A stretch of 64,000 bases of DNA, taken from IMG/VR virus record IMGVR_UViG_3300029922_000014, positions 86,437 to 150,436 of that record; one strand, 5' to 3'. Under the pieces are notes generated by a model. That model was not told the origin of the DNA and made no database searches. It was given only the letters and a program-made list of their open reading frames with translations. Both the position numbers and the translations under genes were made by a program. Below, piece after piece: positions 1 to 7,531 of this stretch; within the stretch, counting starts at the first letter, position 1; every line of letters begins with the position of its first letter. Source of the stretch: a virus.

Positions 1-146
1 GTACGCGTCGCGGTGGTCAGTTCCGCGAACTCGGTCACCAGCCCGGTGAAGGCGTGGTTGAGGCGCGCGAGCAGGGGATCGACGATCCTGCCGCTGTGGG
101 GCGCTTCGGTGCGGATGGCGAGCGGGACGTATGACTTCCAGTCCAT
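1..146 (-). CDS. MazG-like protein, N-terminal part
   Basis: This gene begins with ATG at 146 and runs off the left edge, so only about 48 codons are visible. The segment RLNHAFTGLVTEFAEL resembles the first helix of MazG-type nucleotide pyrophosphohydrolases, which has a leucine-rich stretch followed by TEF/AEL acidic positions. If correct, it would hydrolyse dNTPs, as the second MazG-like gene at 37689-38078 is expected to. The catalytic second helix pair lies outside the window, so the call rests on one motif only. Confidence 0.4.
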   Translation of the reverse strand, partial: MDWKSYVPLAIRTEAPHSGRIVDPLLARLNHAFTGLVTEFAELTTATR

Positions 147-153
147 GTGATTC

Positions 154-546
154 CTAACGGGAGCGGGTTGGTCTGAGGGCAGAGAGGAGGATGCGCGTCG
201 CTTCATCGCGGTTGCGGTCACGGCTGCGGTGCTTCTCACAGGCGCCAGTGCGCCCGGTCACGGGATCTTTCACCTTACAGGCGGTCGCGTTCACGTTCAC
301 GCCTTCACCGAGGCGTCGGTAGTAGGTCACTTCAAACGGCGGAGGCTGGCCACCGTACTTGTCGATGTGCACACGCTGGTTGCCCCAACGCTTGATGGCA
401 CCCGCTTCCGTAGTGGCAATTGGGCCTGATGCACCACAGCGCCGGGAGGTGCAATCCACCCACCACACGTTGTCCCGACTGGACTGTATCTCAGTCTTTT
501 TGCTGCTGCAAAACGGGCAGCGGGCGAGCTTCTTCGTTTTCTTCAC
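154..546 (-). CDS. Lar-like zinc-ribbon protein
   Basis: The product has 130 residues if it starts at the GTG that overlaps the upstream stop (GTGA at 543-546). Near the N terminus are C10, C13, C32 and C37 in the order CPFC...WWVDCTSRRCG, followed by GPIATTEAGAIKRW. This matches the pattern of restriction-alleviation (Lar) type zinc ribbons, which end in an aromatic-rich A(I)xxWN segment. The known Lar protein modulates host type I restriction; that role here is inference. The C-terminal half is basic and unrecognised. A longer start at 594 is possible but would overlap the neighbour by 52 bp. Confidence 0.55.
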   Translation of the reverse strand: MKKTKKLARCPFCSSKKTEIQSSRDNVWWVDCTSRRCGASGPIATTEAGAIKRWGNQRVHIDKYGGQPPPFEVTYYRRLGEGVNVNATACKVKDPVTGRTGACEKHRSRDRNRDEATRILLSALRPTRSR

Positions 547-995
547 GGGCTGACACCAACGGAAACCTGCGCTTCGTACTGCTGCGCTGCCCACGTCTGC
601 ACGTAGTCCGCTTCTTCGTCCACGCCATCACAGACACGACGAAACTTCAGCAGGTGCAGGTGATGATTGCGCAGGTGAAATGCAACGATTTCAACAACCT
701 GCCGATCCGTCAACGGAGGATTCCAGCTTCGCGGATAGATCGGAAAGAAGTCCAGGAGTGCAAGCTTCGCGGTCACAAAAATCACCGGGTCGACACCAAG
801 CAATACACCCACGACGCTGTGGACCATCTTACCGTAGTTCCGGTCAGGTGCATCGCAGGCGCGACGATATTCCATTACGGCGGCGTCGATGTTCAGACTG
901 TTTGCTGCTGCGACACGGCACGCTTCCAGGTGTGCGCGCAATTCGTCAGCATGGCGCTGCTGCAAAGCAATGAGCGCTTCAAGAGCATTCTTCAT
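543..995 (-). CDS. Hypothetical protein, 150 aa
   Basis: I do not recognise this protein. The ATG at 995 is preceded by GAAGGA at a good distance and lies 2 nt after the stop of the upstream gene, which decides against the longer start at 1037. The N terminus is alanine- and glutamine-rich and likely helical. The middle part (VVGVLLGVDPVIFVTAKLA) is hydrophobic but carries a charged residue and is only a weak membrane candidate. It is part of a tightly packed run of small genes. Confidence 0.6.
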   Translation of the reverse strand: MKNALEALIALQQRHADELRAHLEACRVAAANSLNIDAAVMEYRRACDAPDRNYGKMVHSVVGVLLGVDPVIFVTAKLALLDFFPIYPRSWNPPLTDRQVVEIVAFHLRNHHLHLLKFRRVCDGVDEEADYVQTWAAQQYEAQVSVGVSP

Positions 996-997
996 GG

Positions 998-1657
998 TCA
1001 GGGTCCTTCGTAGGGGTGGCCAAGGTCTTCGCAACATTCACGCGCCGACTTGGCTTCGTCATCGCGTTCTTTCTCCACGCGCTCATCGCGGATCCGTTCC
1101 GCTTCCTTATCGCCTTCAGCCGCGAGGCATCGGAGTTCAGCAATCTCGGCCGGCGTGAACGACACCGCGGTATTGTCCAAGTCGTGATCGGTGAAGTTCG
1201 ATCCTTCACTCTCAAAGACGTGGCGTATGTACCGGCGCAGAAGACCGCGATAATCGTCGATCGCTTCCGTAGTCGTTCCGCGGATGGCCAAACCGGGTTG
1301 ATCTGCGCTCTGACTGACGACGTCGACAGATTCCAAGTTTACCCGTTCGATCAGCGTGCCGGGAAGATTGCCCGCCGAAAACAGGTTCCATCCTTTCATG
1401 CCGTAAACGTAGATGTCTCCGCCTTCGCGCCGGCTGTCGCCCAGCTTCGGGCCGCTGACGTACACAGGATCGTCGAGGGTCCATCCTTCGCTCCAATCGC
1501 GGTGACCGCGACAGGACGGACTCTTTTGCGCATGCTCGGAACGGCATTCACCCAGAAGCATGGCGCCGGTCTGTCCATCCATCTCCGGATGCGGATGGGT
1601 GATGGTGTCGAACACGGTGCAACAAACGGGACAGCGGGCGGTGGTCTGATAGGTCAT
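998..1657 (-). CDS. Hypothetical protein with N-terminal CxxC
   Basis: The product has 219 residues and starts with a CPVC pair at residues 9-12 plus a further Cys at 38, so a small zinc-binding head is possible. The C-terminal third is very rich in Glu, Arg and Asp (ERIRDERVEKERDDE) and is probably helical. I do not recognise a family. The start ATG at 1657 follows the upstream TAA by a single base. Confidence 0.6.
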   Translation of the reverse strand: MTYQTTARCPVCCTVFDTITHPHPEMDGQTGAMLLGECRSEHAQKSPSCRGHRDWSEGWTLDDPVYVSGPKLGDSRREGGDIYVYGMKGWNLFSAGNLPGTLIERVNLESVDVVSQSADQPGLAIRGTTTEAIDDYRGLLRRYIRHVFESEGSNFTDHDLDNTAVSFTPAEIAELRCLAAEGDKEAERIRDERVEKERDDEAKSARECCEDLGHPYEGP

Positions 1658-1658
1658 T

Positions 1659-1946
1659 TTATTTTTTCGTCTTTGATGTCCTGCTGAACTTCGCCATCAT
1701 CGCTTCGCGCTCTTCGCGTCGCGCTTTCACGTTTGGGTGCTCACCAGCGGGAATCGTCGCGACTGGAACCGGAACCCAAAGCGGCTCTGATCCGTCGGAG
1801 GTCGCCTCGGCCATTTGTAGTTCGTCCGTGCTCTTGACGGAATAAAAACCGTGATCGCCGCCAGGACCGATGACGGTGTGGTCGTTGAACCGCGCGCTGA
1901 CGCGTTCCCAGGTCTGTTTGCGCAGAATGCGGAGCATGAGGGTCAT
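1659..1946 (-). CDS. Hypothetical protein, 95 aa
   Basis: This is a small unrecognised protein. Its ATG overlaps the stop of the upstream gene as ATGA (1943-1946), the typical coupled arrangement of this genome. The C terminus is basic (KARREEREAMMAKFSRTSKTKK), which would suit nucleic acid or protein binding, but no function can be inferred. Confidence 0.55.
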   Translation of the reverse strand: MTLMLRILRKQTWERVSARFNDHTVIGPGGDHGFYSVKSTDELQMAEATSDGSEPLWVPVPVATIPAGEHPNVKARREEREAMMAKFSRTSKTKK

Positions 1947-2311
1947 GGCATACCGTGATCAGTTTGCGTGTGCTTTTTGAGTTCTTCCACGGTGGCGCAA
2001 CCCCAACCGCACCCTGAACAAATATAGGGATACGGCAGAGTGAAGGAACATTTGATGAACTCGAAGAAATGCCTGCCGTCAGCATCGAACTTGAGCACAG
2101 CACAATCGGGAATGTCGGCCGGTAGTACGGCGCCACATTCCGTGCGCAGTTGTCCTGCCGTCATGCCTCCCATTGTGCTTGGGAGTGTGTGCAGCGTAAT
2201 CGTCGCGGTCATGGACTTCGCGGTCATGGACTTCGCGGTCATGGACTTCGCGTCTGCTTTGTTTCCAGCAGATTCATTTACCGTCACGTGAAAGTCTTCA
2301 AGTCTGTTCAT
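1943..2311 (-). CDS. Hypothetical protein with C2H2-like finger and KSMTA repeats
   Basis: The product has 122 residues. Residues about 23-37 are three tandem KSMTA units encoded by an exact 15-bp DNA repeat. The C terminus holds a C2H2-like finger (CSGCGW...HTQTDH). A dyad and a possible TTGACT box lie upstream at 2346-2376. I do not recognise the family; the finger suggests nucleic acid or protein binding. Confidence 0.6.
   Translation of the reverse strand: MNRLEDFHVTVNESAGNKADAKSMTAKSMTAKSMTATITLHTLPSTMGGMTAGQLRTECGAVLPADIPDCAVLKFDADGRHFFEFIKCSFTLPYPYICSGCGWGCATVEELKKHTQTDHGMP
2208..2254. repeat. 15-bp tandem repeat inside a gene
   Basis: The unit GCGGTCATGGACTTC is repeated three times in tandem. 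The period is a multiple of three, so it only adds KSMTA units to the small zinc-finger protein. Such repeats expand and contract by slippage. Confidence 0.85.
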
Positions 2312-2363
2312 GGCGTTATGCGCTTATTCTCGCGCTATGCCATAAAGTCAATCCCCCAACAAT

Positions 2364-2376
2364 TGACACGATGTCA
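2364..2376. promoter_or_regulatory. Operator-like dyad, gene-end type
   Basis: Perfect TGACACGATGTCA. Its last three bases are the TGA stop of the gene at 2374-2574. No matching -10 follows the embedded TTGACA at 15 bp; a separate TTGACT lies at 2346-2351. Confidence 0.75.
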
Positions 2377-2574
2377 ATCGGCGTCGGTGCCCAGGAGAGA
2401 ACGAACTTGGGCGTACCCTTCCGCATGCTGTTGCTGACCCTTGATCACCGCAGAACGAAACAGCGGATCATATTCGATGTCGAACCAGTAGTGCTGCGAC
2501 TCGCGAACTATTGAAGAAAGGACCGCAGCGTCTTTCTGAAGTTCGATGACGGCCTGAAGGCGACGCGTAGTCAT
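2374..2574 (-). CDS. Hypothetical protein, 66 aa
   Basis: The product is mostly helical by composition. The ATG at 2574 overlaps the stop of the preceding small gene as ATGA. The stop codon TGA is the end of the perfect dyad at 2364-2376, so the gene terminates within the regulatory site. I do not recognise a family. Confidence 0.55.
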   Translation of the reverse strand: MTTRRLQAVIELQKDAAVLSSIVRESQHYWFDIEYDPLFRSAVIKGQQQHAEGYAQVRSLLGTDAD

Positions 2575-2759
2575 GATTGTACGGCGATTCGCAACGACAG
2601 GCAGACCCAAAGAAGCGGTTGATGGCGCAGTACTAACTCACAGAGCCTGCTGCATTTGCCCAGCGCCCGCAAGAGTGCCGTCGACAGCCGGTGCGTTGCC
2701 GCATTCAGCCCCGGCACCAGCGCCCTCAACCGAAATATTTGTGCGTCGTAGAAGCTCAT
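2571..2759 (-). CDS. Small hypothetical protein, 62 aa
   Basis: The frame is supported mainly by its fit between neighbours: it begins 3 nt after the upstream stop and ends in an ATGA overlap with the next gene. The product has three cysteines and a Leu-rich C terminus. No family is recognised, and the frame could be fortuitous. Confidence 0.4.
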   Translation of the reverse strand: MSFYDAQIFRLRALVPGLNAATHRLSTALLRALGKCSRLCELVLRHQPLLWVCLSLRIAVQS

Positions 2760-2762
2760 CGG

Positions 2763-3071
2763 TCAGACGTCGCGACGGACGTAAACGGCGGACGGTTCGG
2801 TCAACCCGTCAGCAACCACACCGACGAATTGTAGTGGTCGCCCAGGCTCATCTTCCGGAACAACGCCACCGTCGATGCAGCGATAGATCCCAAACGTCAA
2901 ACTGGAAACGCTGGCATTCCGCGAATGCGCAGTCATCAGCACAACACTGCGGCGGTCGCAGTGCACAACGCCGAGAAACGTTATGTCACTCGGAAAGGTG
3001 TGCTCGACGTAATCGCCATAACCGACGTTGACGTTGATGGTGTCGATGCGCCGCAGCAGGTTTGTAGTCAT
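2763..3071 (-). CDS. Hypothetical protein, 102 aa
   Basis: Unrecognised, beta-rich looking protein. It is coupled to its upstream neighbour by ATGA (3068-3071). No metal-binding motif or membrane segment is evident. Confidence 0.55.
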   Translation of the reverse strand: MTTNLLRRIDTINVNVGYGDYVEHTFPSDITFLGVVHCDRRSVVLMTAHSRNASVSSLTFGIYRCIDGGVVPEDEPGRPLQFVGVVADGLTEPSAVYVRRDV

Positions 3072-3451
3072 GGCGCATCGTCCAACGGCAAACCCAACGC
3101 ATGCCGCTCAGCCCGGTTGAGTTTGGCCAGCCCGGACTTCTTGAGTTCAGCGGTGCGCTGCTTGTTGTCGACATCGACCGAAACCGGCTCCTGCTGCGCC
3201 ACGATGTACCATTCGGTGCGGGAATCTCCGCCCTCACGCGAAAGCGGATATTCGACCGGCACAGCATACACATTTTCGATGATGCCGTTCTGGTCCTGCT
3301 GCCCTGCAAAACCAGATTCGGCTTGTCCGGACGCTTCAATCTGCGCGCGGTGAATCGTCGAGTAGTAGCCGATCAACTTGCCGCAAACGCTGTTGCCGTC
3401 GGTGTCATGGCTGCGGTAGGAAACGCGATGGATCAAACGAACATAGCTCAT
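3068..3451 (-). CDS. Hypothetical protein, 127 aa
   Basis: Unrecognised. It is preceded by a good ribosome site within the 3-nt gap from the 247-residue gene. The C terminus (ELKKSGLAKLNRAERHALGL) looks like a short helical hairpin. It is part of the tandem run of small genes. Confidence 0.55.
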   Translation of the reverse strand: MSYVRLIHRVSYRSHDTDGNSVCGKLIGYYSTIHRAQIEASGQAESGFAGQQDQNGIIENVYAVPVEYPLSREGGDSRTEWYIVAQQEPVSVDVDNKQRTAELKKSGLAKLNRAERHALGLPLDDAP

Positions 3452-3454
3452 GGG

Positions 3455-4198
3455 TCAGCCTTTCAGCAGGTCTTTGACGGTGGGGTCTTTCAGCTTTGCC
3501 AGAATGCGCGCAGCTTTCTTGTCGATCGTCGCTTTGGTCTTCTTGAGGTGTGCACTACATCCACCGGCGTCGCACGGATCGTGCTTGGTCAGATAGGCAG
3601 TGGCGGCGGCGTCCTGTGCGGCGAAGTGGGCGCGGTGTTCACGCATGTCCGGCATCGCCAATCGCTCCGCCACTTCGGCAGCAGACACTTCGATGAACAT
3701 GTCGGTGTAGTCGCGTGTCAGTCCGCGGATGGCCGGCGTGTCGTGGCCCAGCACCTTGTCCCAGACCTTGCCGCGGTTGTTCCATTCTCGCAGCGTCATG
3801 CCTTGCGGCAGGTCGGTGTTGTCCCAGTACGACCACTCCCTGACCAGCGGTGAACTGGTGAAGCTCGCGGACAGGTCCTTGTGCTCGCAGAAGACGAGCG
3901 CCGGTGTGTAGTCGTACGGCCCGGGAAAGATGGTGATGGCCAGTTCAAAGTCGAACGCGGGATTCCTGAGCCCGGTCCGCTTGATGTCGCGCGCCTGATC
4001 CTCAAGGAGGTTGCGCGCGCTTTGCAGAACGTTGGGCTTCTTCTCATGCAGAAGCGGAACGATGCACGCGGCCAGGGTGTCGATGCGCCGTTTCTTGGCA
4101 GCAATCGCATAGGCTTTCTGGACGTTGTCGAGCAGGTCGACGATGGCGCGGATGTTGCCGGTGTCGATCCGGTAACCGTTGTAAATCTTGGCGCTCAT
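3455..4198 (-). CDS. Hypothetical protein, 247 aa
   Basis: This is the largest unknown of the left region. It is soluble by composition, with an N-terminal helical part (residues 12-80), a central beta-rich part, and an Ala/Lys-rich helical C terminus containing DPCDAGGCSAHL, a possible small Cys/His site. No family is recognised. The ATG at 4198 overlaps the upstream stop as ATGA. Confidence 0.65.
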   Translation of the reverse strand: MSAKIYNGYRIDTGNIRAIVDLLDNVQKAYAIAAKKRRIDTLAACIVPLLHEKKPNVLQSARNLLEDQARDIKRTGLRNPAFDFELAITIFPGPYDYTPALVFCEHKDLSASFTSSPLVREWSYWDNTDLPQGMTLREWNNRGKVWDKVLGHDTPAIRGLTRDYTDMFIEVSAAEVAERLAMPDMREHRAHFAAQDAAATAYLTKHDPCDAGGCSAHLKKTKATIDKKAARILAKLKDPTVKDLLKG

Positions 4199-4347
4199 AG
4201 GTCCTTCTTCAGTTTCTCCGCTTCAGCGCGGGCAGCTTTCCACACCATTCGCAGCATGAGGCTGGCGGCAGTGAGCGATGAAAGCGTAGTGATGATGTCA
4301 GCGATGAGCGTCGCCCAGAGAACGAGGTTTGGGTCGAGGTGTGGCAT
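4195..4347 (-). CDS. Small single-pass membrane protein
   Basis: From the ATG at 4347 the product has 50 residues: a short head, one strongly hydrophobic stretch (LVLWATLIADIITTLSSL and following), and a charged KAARAEAEKLKKDL tail. This topology is common for small phage inner-membrane proteins such as holin-like or accessory lysis proteins, but there is no lysis cassette beside it. A longer start at 4440 is possible. Confidence 0.5.
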   Translation of the reverse strand: MPHLDPNLVLWATLIADIITTLSSLTAASLMLRMVWKAARAEAEKLKKDL

Positions 4348-4358
4348 GTTATTTCTTT

Positions 4359-4460
4359 TCAGCGCACAGCTTCTTGGCAATCCAAGGAGCGCACATGCGC
4401 AGAGCGCCGATTTCCCAGGACAATCAATAGCGCCGGCCATTCAACAGCGAGGAAGTGCAT
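4359..4460 (-). CDS. Possible 33-aa ORF
   Basis: An ATG at 4460 overlaps the upstream TAA (TAATG) and opens 33 codons, starting MHFLAVEWPALLIVLG, which is mildly hydrophobic. Only the coupled junction supports it. It shares sequence with an alternative long form of the membrane protein read in another frame, so only one may be real. Confidence 0.25.
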   Translation of the reverse strand: MHFLAVEWPALLIVLGNRRSAHVRSLDCQEAVR

Positions 4461-4612
4461 TACCGGAGTCCGCTCAGGATGCGCACGCGCCATTGGCGTT
4501 GGTGCTGGGTGACGATGGTACAGGCGATCCAATGCTTCCGTAGTACGGTTGCGGATGTTTGGTGTTCACCCGGGTGAAGCAACCACGCCGGAGGCAGAGG
4601 AAAGCGGATCAT
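4460..4612 (-). CDS. Small hypothetical protein, 50 aa
   Basis: The frame is supported by an ATGA overlap with the upstream gene at 4609-4612. The product is basic and rich in Trp, His and Arg. No family is recognised. Confidence 0.4.
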   Translation of the reverse strand: MIRFPLPPAWLLHPGEHQTSATVLRKHWIACTIVTQHQRQWRVRILSGLR

Positions 4613-4857
4613 GCGACGGCAGGAGGTGCAGGGTGAGGGATCCAAACAGAACCAGGACCGGGCTGCTTGGTCTCCCATATAGGTGGACCGTTAGGAATGC
4701 CCCACCCAGGGGAAAGCCCTAACGTCCCGTGGAAATAATACCGGAACTGCCACCAGCCGACAGCCGGATCCCACACCATGGCCATGTCTTCTGCCCGTGG
4801 TGTTTCTTCGGCGCAGGAACGCAGTTGCGCACGGAGTTTGTAGTCGGGCAGGCTCAT
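4609..4857 (-). CDS. Hypothetical protein, 82 aa, Trp/Pro-rich
   Basis: The product has many aromatic and Pro/Gly residues in its second half (WWQFRYYFHGTLGLSPGWG). It is coupled by ATGA to the co-chaperonin gene upstream. No family is recognised. Confidence 0.5.
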   Translation of the reverse strand: MSLPDYKLRAQLRSCAEETPRAEDMAMVWDPAVGWWQFRYYFHGTLGLSPGWGIPNGPPIWETKQPGPGSVWIPHPAPPAVA

Positions 4858-5228
4858 GACCGCGTGACCTTATACGGACGATTGACGGTGGATTTGGAGG
4901 TGCGTTGAAACAGGCGTTCAAACAAACCATCGCCTCCTTCAGGGATGGCCACCCCCAGGACATACACCTCGCGAATGATCAGCAGGTCCTGACCTTCCGC
5001 TTTGACGTCGTTGCCCTCGTATTGCTTGAAGTAGACGTAGTCGCCCACCTGCACTTCGACGGGGATGCGGACGCCGCGCTTGTTGCGCAGGCCGGGACCG
5101 ACGGCGATCACGGTGCCTTCGAGGGTGAGCGCATGGAGGTTATCCGGCGCCAGGATGCGGCCGATGGTGATGACGTCGCGGGGCTTGGCGCGGCGGATGG
5201 CGAGGTTGTCGTCGATGAGAGTCAGCAT
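4854..5228 (-). CDS. groES: GroES-like co-chaperonin
   Basis: The protein has 124 residues. Residues about 36-95 match the GroES fold closely: EGTVIAVGPG, then VEVQVGDYVYFKQYEGNDVK, then DLLIIREVYVLGV, which correspond to the GxVxAVGxG, VGDxVxF and roof/core segments of co-chaperonin 10. Known phage homologues (T4 gp31) replace host GroES to fold the capsid protein; that role is inferred here. It carries about 30 extra C-terminal residues rich in Arg and Ser. The ATG at 5228 has GAAGGA upstream; a longer frame to 5342 is open but has no ribosome site. No GroEL is encoded in the window. Confidence 0.85.
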   Translation of the reverse strand: MLTLIDDNLAIRRAKPRDVITIGRILAPDNLHALTLEGTVIAVGPGLRNKRGVRIPVEVQVGDYVYFKQYEGNDVKAEGQDLLIIREVYVLGVAIPEGGDGLFERLFQRTSKSTVNRPYKVTRS

Positions 5229-5345
5229 GGGAGTCCTTCGTTGAGGCTGAGGCAGGTTGAACGATGGGATCACCCGCGGGATGGGCGGCAGCGGATCACC
5301 AGATCGGTGAAATAAAACGTCACGGCTCAGAAGAGTAGCCATGAA

Positions 5346-5381
5346 TTACTTTCTGCGCTTCGTGAAGGCAGAGGTCAGCAT
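5346..5381 (-). repeat. Duplicated gene-tail sequence (FTKRRK stop)
   Basis: An ATG with GAAGGA in front opens only 11 codons ending FTKRRK-stop. The last 18 bp, ending at the TAA, are identical to the end of the gene at 5849-6334, which also ends FTKRRK. This looks like a leftover 3' end from duplication or deletion of a related gene. It may still be translated as a tiny peptide. Confidence 0.55.
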
Positions 5382-5845
5382 GGAAGTCCTTCACAGGGAA
5401 TGTTGTGTTCTTTCATCAGTGCGCAGATCAATTCAAAGGCAGCACGGTCGCAGCAACCTGGACGGATGATGTCCCGATAGCGACTGGAACGCTCGAAGTG
5501 TCCGATCTCGGTAGTGGTATAGAACGAACCGCCACACGGCCACCAGCGCACAGGAGATGTCGATGGCAGCATGGATGAGTTGTACGCATCCCACGGAACT
5601 TCGTTCTCGTCTTGGAATGACAAGTCATCATCGTTTGCGCTGCGTGCCCAGGTGAACAATTGATCCGGAAAGGTGCTGGCGTGGTGCGGTAGTGCGGCAA
5701 TGCACTCGTCGAAGTCCGGGCGATCATTCAGAATCGCAGCGGTGCAGGCGTCCATGAATGAATCACGGAAGTGCTCACCGCGATGTTTGCCGCAGTCGAA
5801 GTATTGTTTCCGCTTCGCGTCGATGATGTAGTAGAAGACGCCCAT
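5375..5845 (-). CDS. Hypothetical protein, 156 aa
   Basis: The N terminus (MGVFYYIIDAKRKQYFDCGKHRG) looks like the start of a small globular domain, but I cannot assign it. Cys is fairly frequent, with CC at about residue 132. It ends with its TGA inside the start region of the 11-codon remnant. Confidence 0.6.
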   Translation of the reverse strand: MGVFYYIIDAKRKQYFDCGKHRGEHFRDSFMDACTAAILNDRPDFDECIAALPHHASTFPDQLFTWARSANDDDLSFQDENEVPWDAYNSSMLPSTSPVRWWPCGGSFYTTTEIGHFERSSRYRDIIRPGCCDRAAFELICALMKEHNIPCEGLPC

Positions 5846-5848
5846 GGG

Positions 5849-6334
5849 TTACTTTCTGCGCTTCGTAAAAGTGGAATTGTTCCAATTGTCGGTGTACAGG
5901 AGCAGGCCGCCATTGCGACCGCAGCGACTCCGCATGCGGTCTTCTGCGCTGCACAGGTCATGCAAAAAGGTCCTGCGCTGTGGGCTTTCGCTGTCTAACC
6001 ACAGCGCAATCACATTCCGGCCGAGCAACACGCGTTCGTCGATGTCAGTCAGAAAGGTGACTTCCAGACCATAGCAGGACGCTTCAAACCGATGCGTTAC
6101 GCCGCGATGCGCATGGATTCCGTAGGCGGTCAGCGCTGTGATCATCGCCTCCACATATCGGGCAGGGACGACCACGCATGCATGCTGTCCGGATATCATG
6201 GTGGCGGCGGTGTGCTTGATGGACTTCATCAAGAGCGGAATCGCCACCGCGATTTTATCTGCGGGCAGGTTGACGAAGGGAAGATCGAAGTTGTAGCCGT
6301 CGACGATCCGCTGATCTTCGGATGAAAGCGTCAT
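5849..6334 (-). CDS. Hypothetical protein, 161 aa
   Basis: The start ATG lies 2 nt after the upstream TAG. The protein ends in FTKRRK, a basic tail whose DNA is repeated at 5346-5363. No family is recognised. Confidence 0.6.
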   Translation of the reverse strand: MTLSSEDQRIVDGYNFDLPFVNLPADKIAVAIPLLMKSIKHTAATMISGQHACVVVPARYVEAMITALTAYGIHAHRGVTHRFEASCYGLEVTFLTDIDERVLLGRNVIALWLDSESPQRRTFLHDLCSAEDRMRSRCGRNGGLLLYTDNWNNSTFTKRRK

Positions 6335-6336
6335 GG

Positions 6337-6915
6337 CTAAAGCTCCCACGCGTCATACATGCGCTCTGCCTCGAACCAGTCCGCCTCAGCAAACCCGTCG
6401 ACGCGTCCACGCTTCTCGTACAGGCCATAGGCGATCACTGCGATTTGTGCGTGTCGGTAGCGCGCGTACTGGTGATGAGCACCGCGCCGCGTCGCCTCTT
6501 CGGCTACGTAGTCGACGGCGCGCTTCTCCATCGCTGCAAGAATGCCCTGACGCTCTTCGGCGCTCAGGGCAGGTGCCGGGGCTTCCATTTCATCCAGCCC
6601 CGTAGTGGCCTCTTCCTCGTCTTCGTCGCGCGCAAGGATCTCCGGCACCTTGGCGAACTCCGCCAGCAGGATGGCCATCACTTCGTCGACGCTCATCCAC
6701 CCATGCGACGGGTCGTGCCCATCAGCGTGATGGACCATCTGCTTCTTCGGCCAGACAGGGTCGTCTCCCGGACGCACGACCTGCAACGACCAGTCCCCAT
6801 GCCGCGCACGGAAATAGAACGGGAAGCCGTGCATGGTGCCACTGGCTTGCGCGGGACAGGCGCCGCCAATGTCGGTGATGACAAGGCCGGCGGGGAGAGT
6901 TTCGAGACTGATCAT
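6337..6915 (-). CDS. Hypothetical protein with DUF2934-like C terminus
   Basis: The C-terminal 35 residues (AYGLYEKRGRVDGFAEADWF, then EAERM) match the short helical pattern of DUF2934, in which an A-Y-elw-e-G-dG--dW--AE segment is typical. The N-terminal part (GFPFYFRARHGDWSLQV) looks beta-rich, and an acidic linker (DEDEEEATTG) separates the two halves. Function of the domain is unknown. Confidence 0.55.
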   Translation of the reverse strand: MISLETLPAGLVITDIGGACPAQASGTMHGFPFYFRARHGDWSLQVVRPGDDPVWPKKQMVHHADGHDPSHGWMSVDEVMAILLAEFAKVPEILARDEDEEEATTGLDEMEAPAPALSAEERQGILAAMEKRAVDYVAEEATRRGAHHQYARYRHAQIAVIAYGLYEKRGRVDGFAEADWFEAERMYDAWEL

Positions 6916-7193
6916 CGTAGTGCCTTCTTGAGTTTGTTGCGGGTCTTGCGGTACGCCTTCTTGTCGATCGGCTGCTTGCCGGTGCCCTTTCGGTAAAAGC
7001 CGGATCGGCGCAGGTCATCTTCCTTCGCCGCCTGCACGTTCATGTCCACACCGTTCATCCAGGTGATGAAGTGGGCGTTGGTGGTTTGGCGAAAGTGGCC
7101 GCCCTTGGCATGCAAAGCCTCCGCCTCATCCGCGAATGCCATCGGCACGGGGTAACCGTAGTAGGACGGAACGGGATCGACGGTCTCTTGCAT
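6912..7193 (-). CDS. Hypothetical basic protein, 93 aa
   Basis: The ATG at 7193 has GAGGAAG in front and is preferred. An in-frame GTG that is part of the dyad at 7209-7221 would add seven residues. The C terminus is strongly basic (KKAYRKTRNKLKKALR). No family is recognised. Confidence 0.55.
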   Translation of the reverse strand: MQETVDPVPSYYGYPVPMAFADEAEALHAKGGHFRQTTNAHFITWMNGVDMNVQAAKEDDLRRSGFYRKGTGKQPIDKKAYRKTRNKLKKALR

Positions 7194-7208
7194 GACACTT
7201 CCTCGGAT

Positions 7209-7221
7209 TGACACGATGTCA
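7209..7221. promoter_or_regulatory. Operator-like dyad between genes
   Basis: Perfect TGACACGATGTCA starting 1 nt downstream of the pilin-like gene's TAA and about 16 nt before the next ATG. No good -10 element follows, so it is not an obvious promoter. Confidence 0.75.
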
Positions 7222-7222
7222 G

Positions 7223-7531
7223 TTAGCGATTCTCGACTTGCTCAGGCAGCGCTTCGATCTCGGCGGGAAAGAAGCGGATCTCCTGGAACCGCGGCGTGGC
7301 TTGCGGTCCGTTGTCGATGCGACAGATAAACACGTAACCGGAATCGGCCAGTTCCGACTTCATGATCGTCGCTTGCGCGTGGCTGGACTTGATGACTACG
7401 ACCTGCCCGACGGTAAATACGTGGCGGTTCCGTATCAGCACGATGGCCGGAATAATCATTCCGGCGATGATTGCGAGGATGCTGATGACGATCAGCAGTT
7501 CGATGATGGTGAAACCTTTGATCGTTTTCAC
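7223..7531 (-). CDS. Type IV pilin-like (pseudopilin) protein
   Basis: The product has 102 residues and begins MKTIKGFTIIELLIVISILA, a textbook type III (prepilin) signal: a short basic leader, Gly at -1, Phe at +1, Glu at +5, then about 20 hydrophobic residues. In known systems PilD/GspO cuts after the Gly and methylates the Phe, and the hydrophobic helix packs into a pilus or pseudopilus. The remaining 70 residues are a small soluble domain without recognisable pilin cysteines. It lies inside an ordinary phage gene run, coupled by ATGA to its upstream neighbour. It could be cargo from the host or could interfere with host pili. Confidence 0.8.
   Translation of the reverse strand: MKTIKGFTIIELLIVISILAIIAGMIIPAIVLIRNRHVFTVGQVVVIKSSHAQATIMKSELADSGYVFICRIDNGPQATPRFQEIRFFPAEIEALPEQVENR

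Noticed and set aside
2346-2351. Promoter TTGACT upstream of the gene at 1943-2311
   Set aside because: No -10 resembling the class at 14-17 bp; kept only as a possibility.
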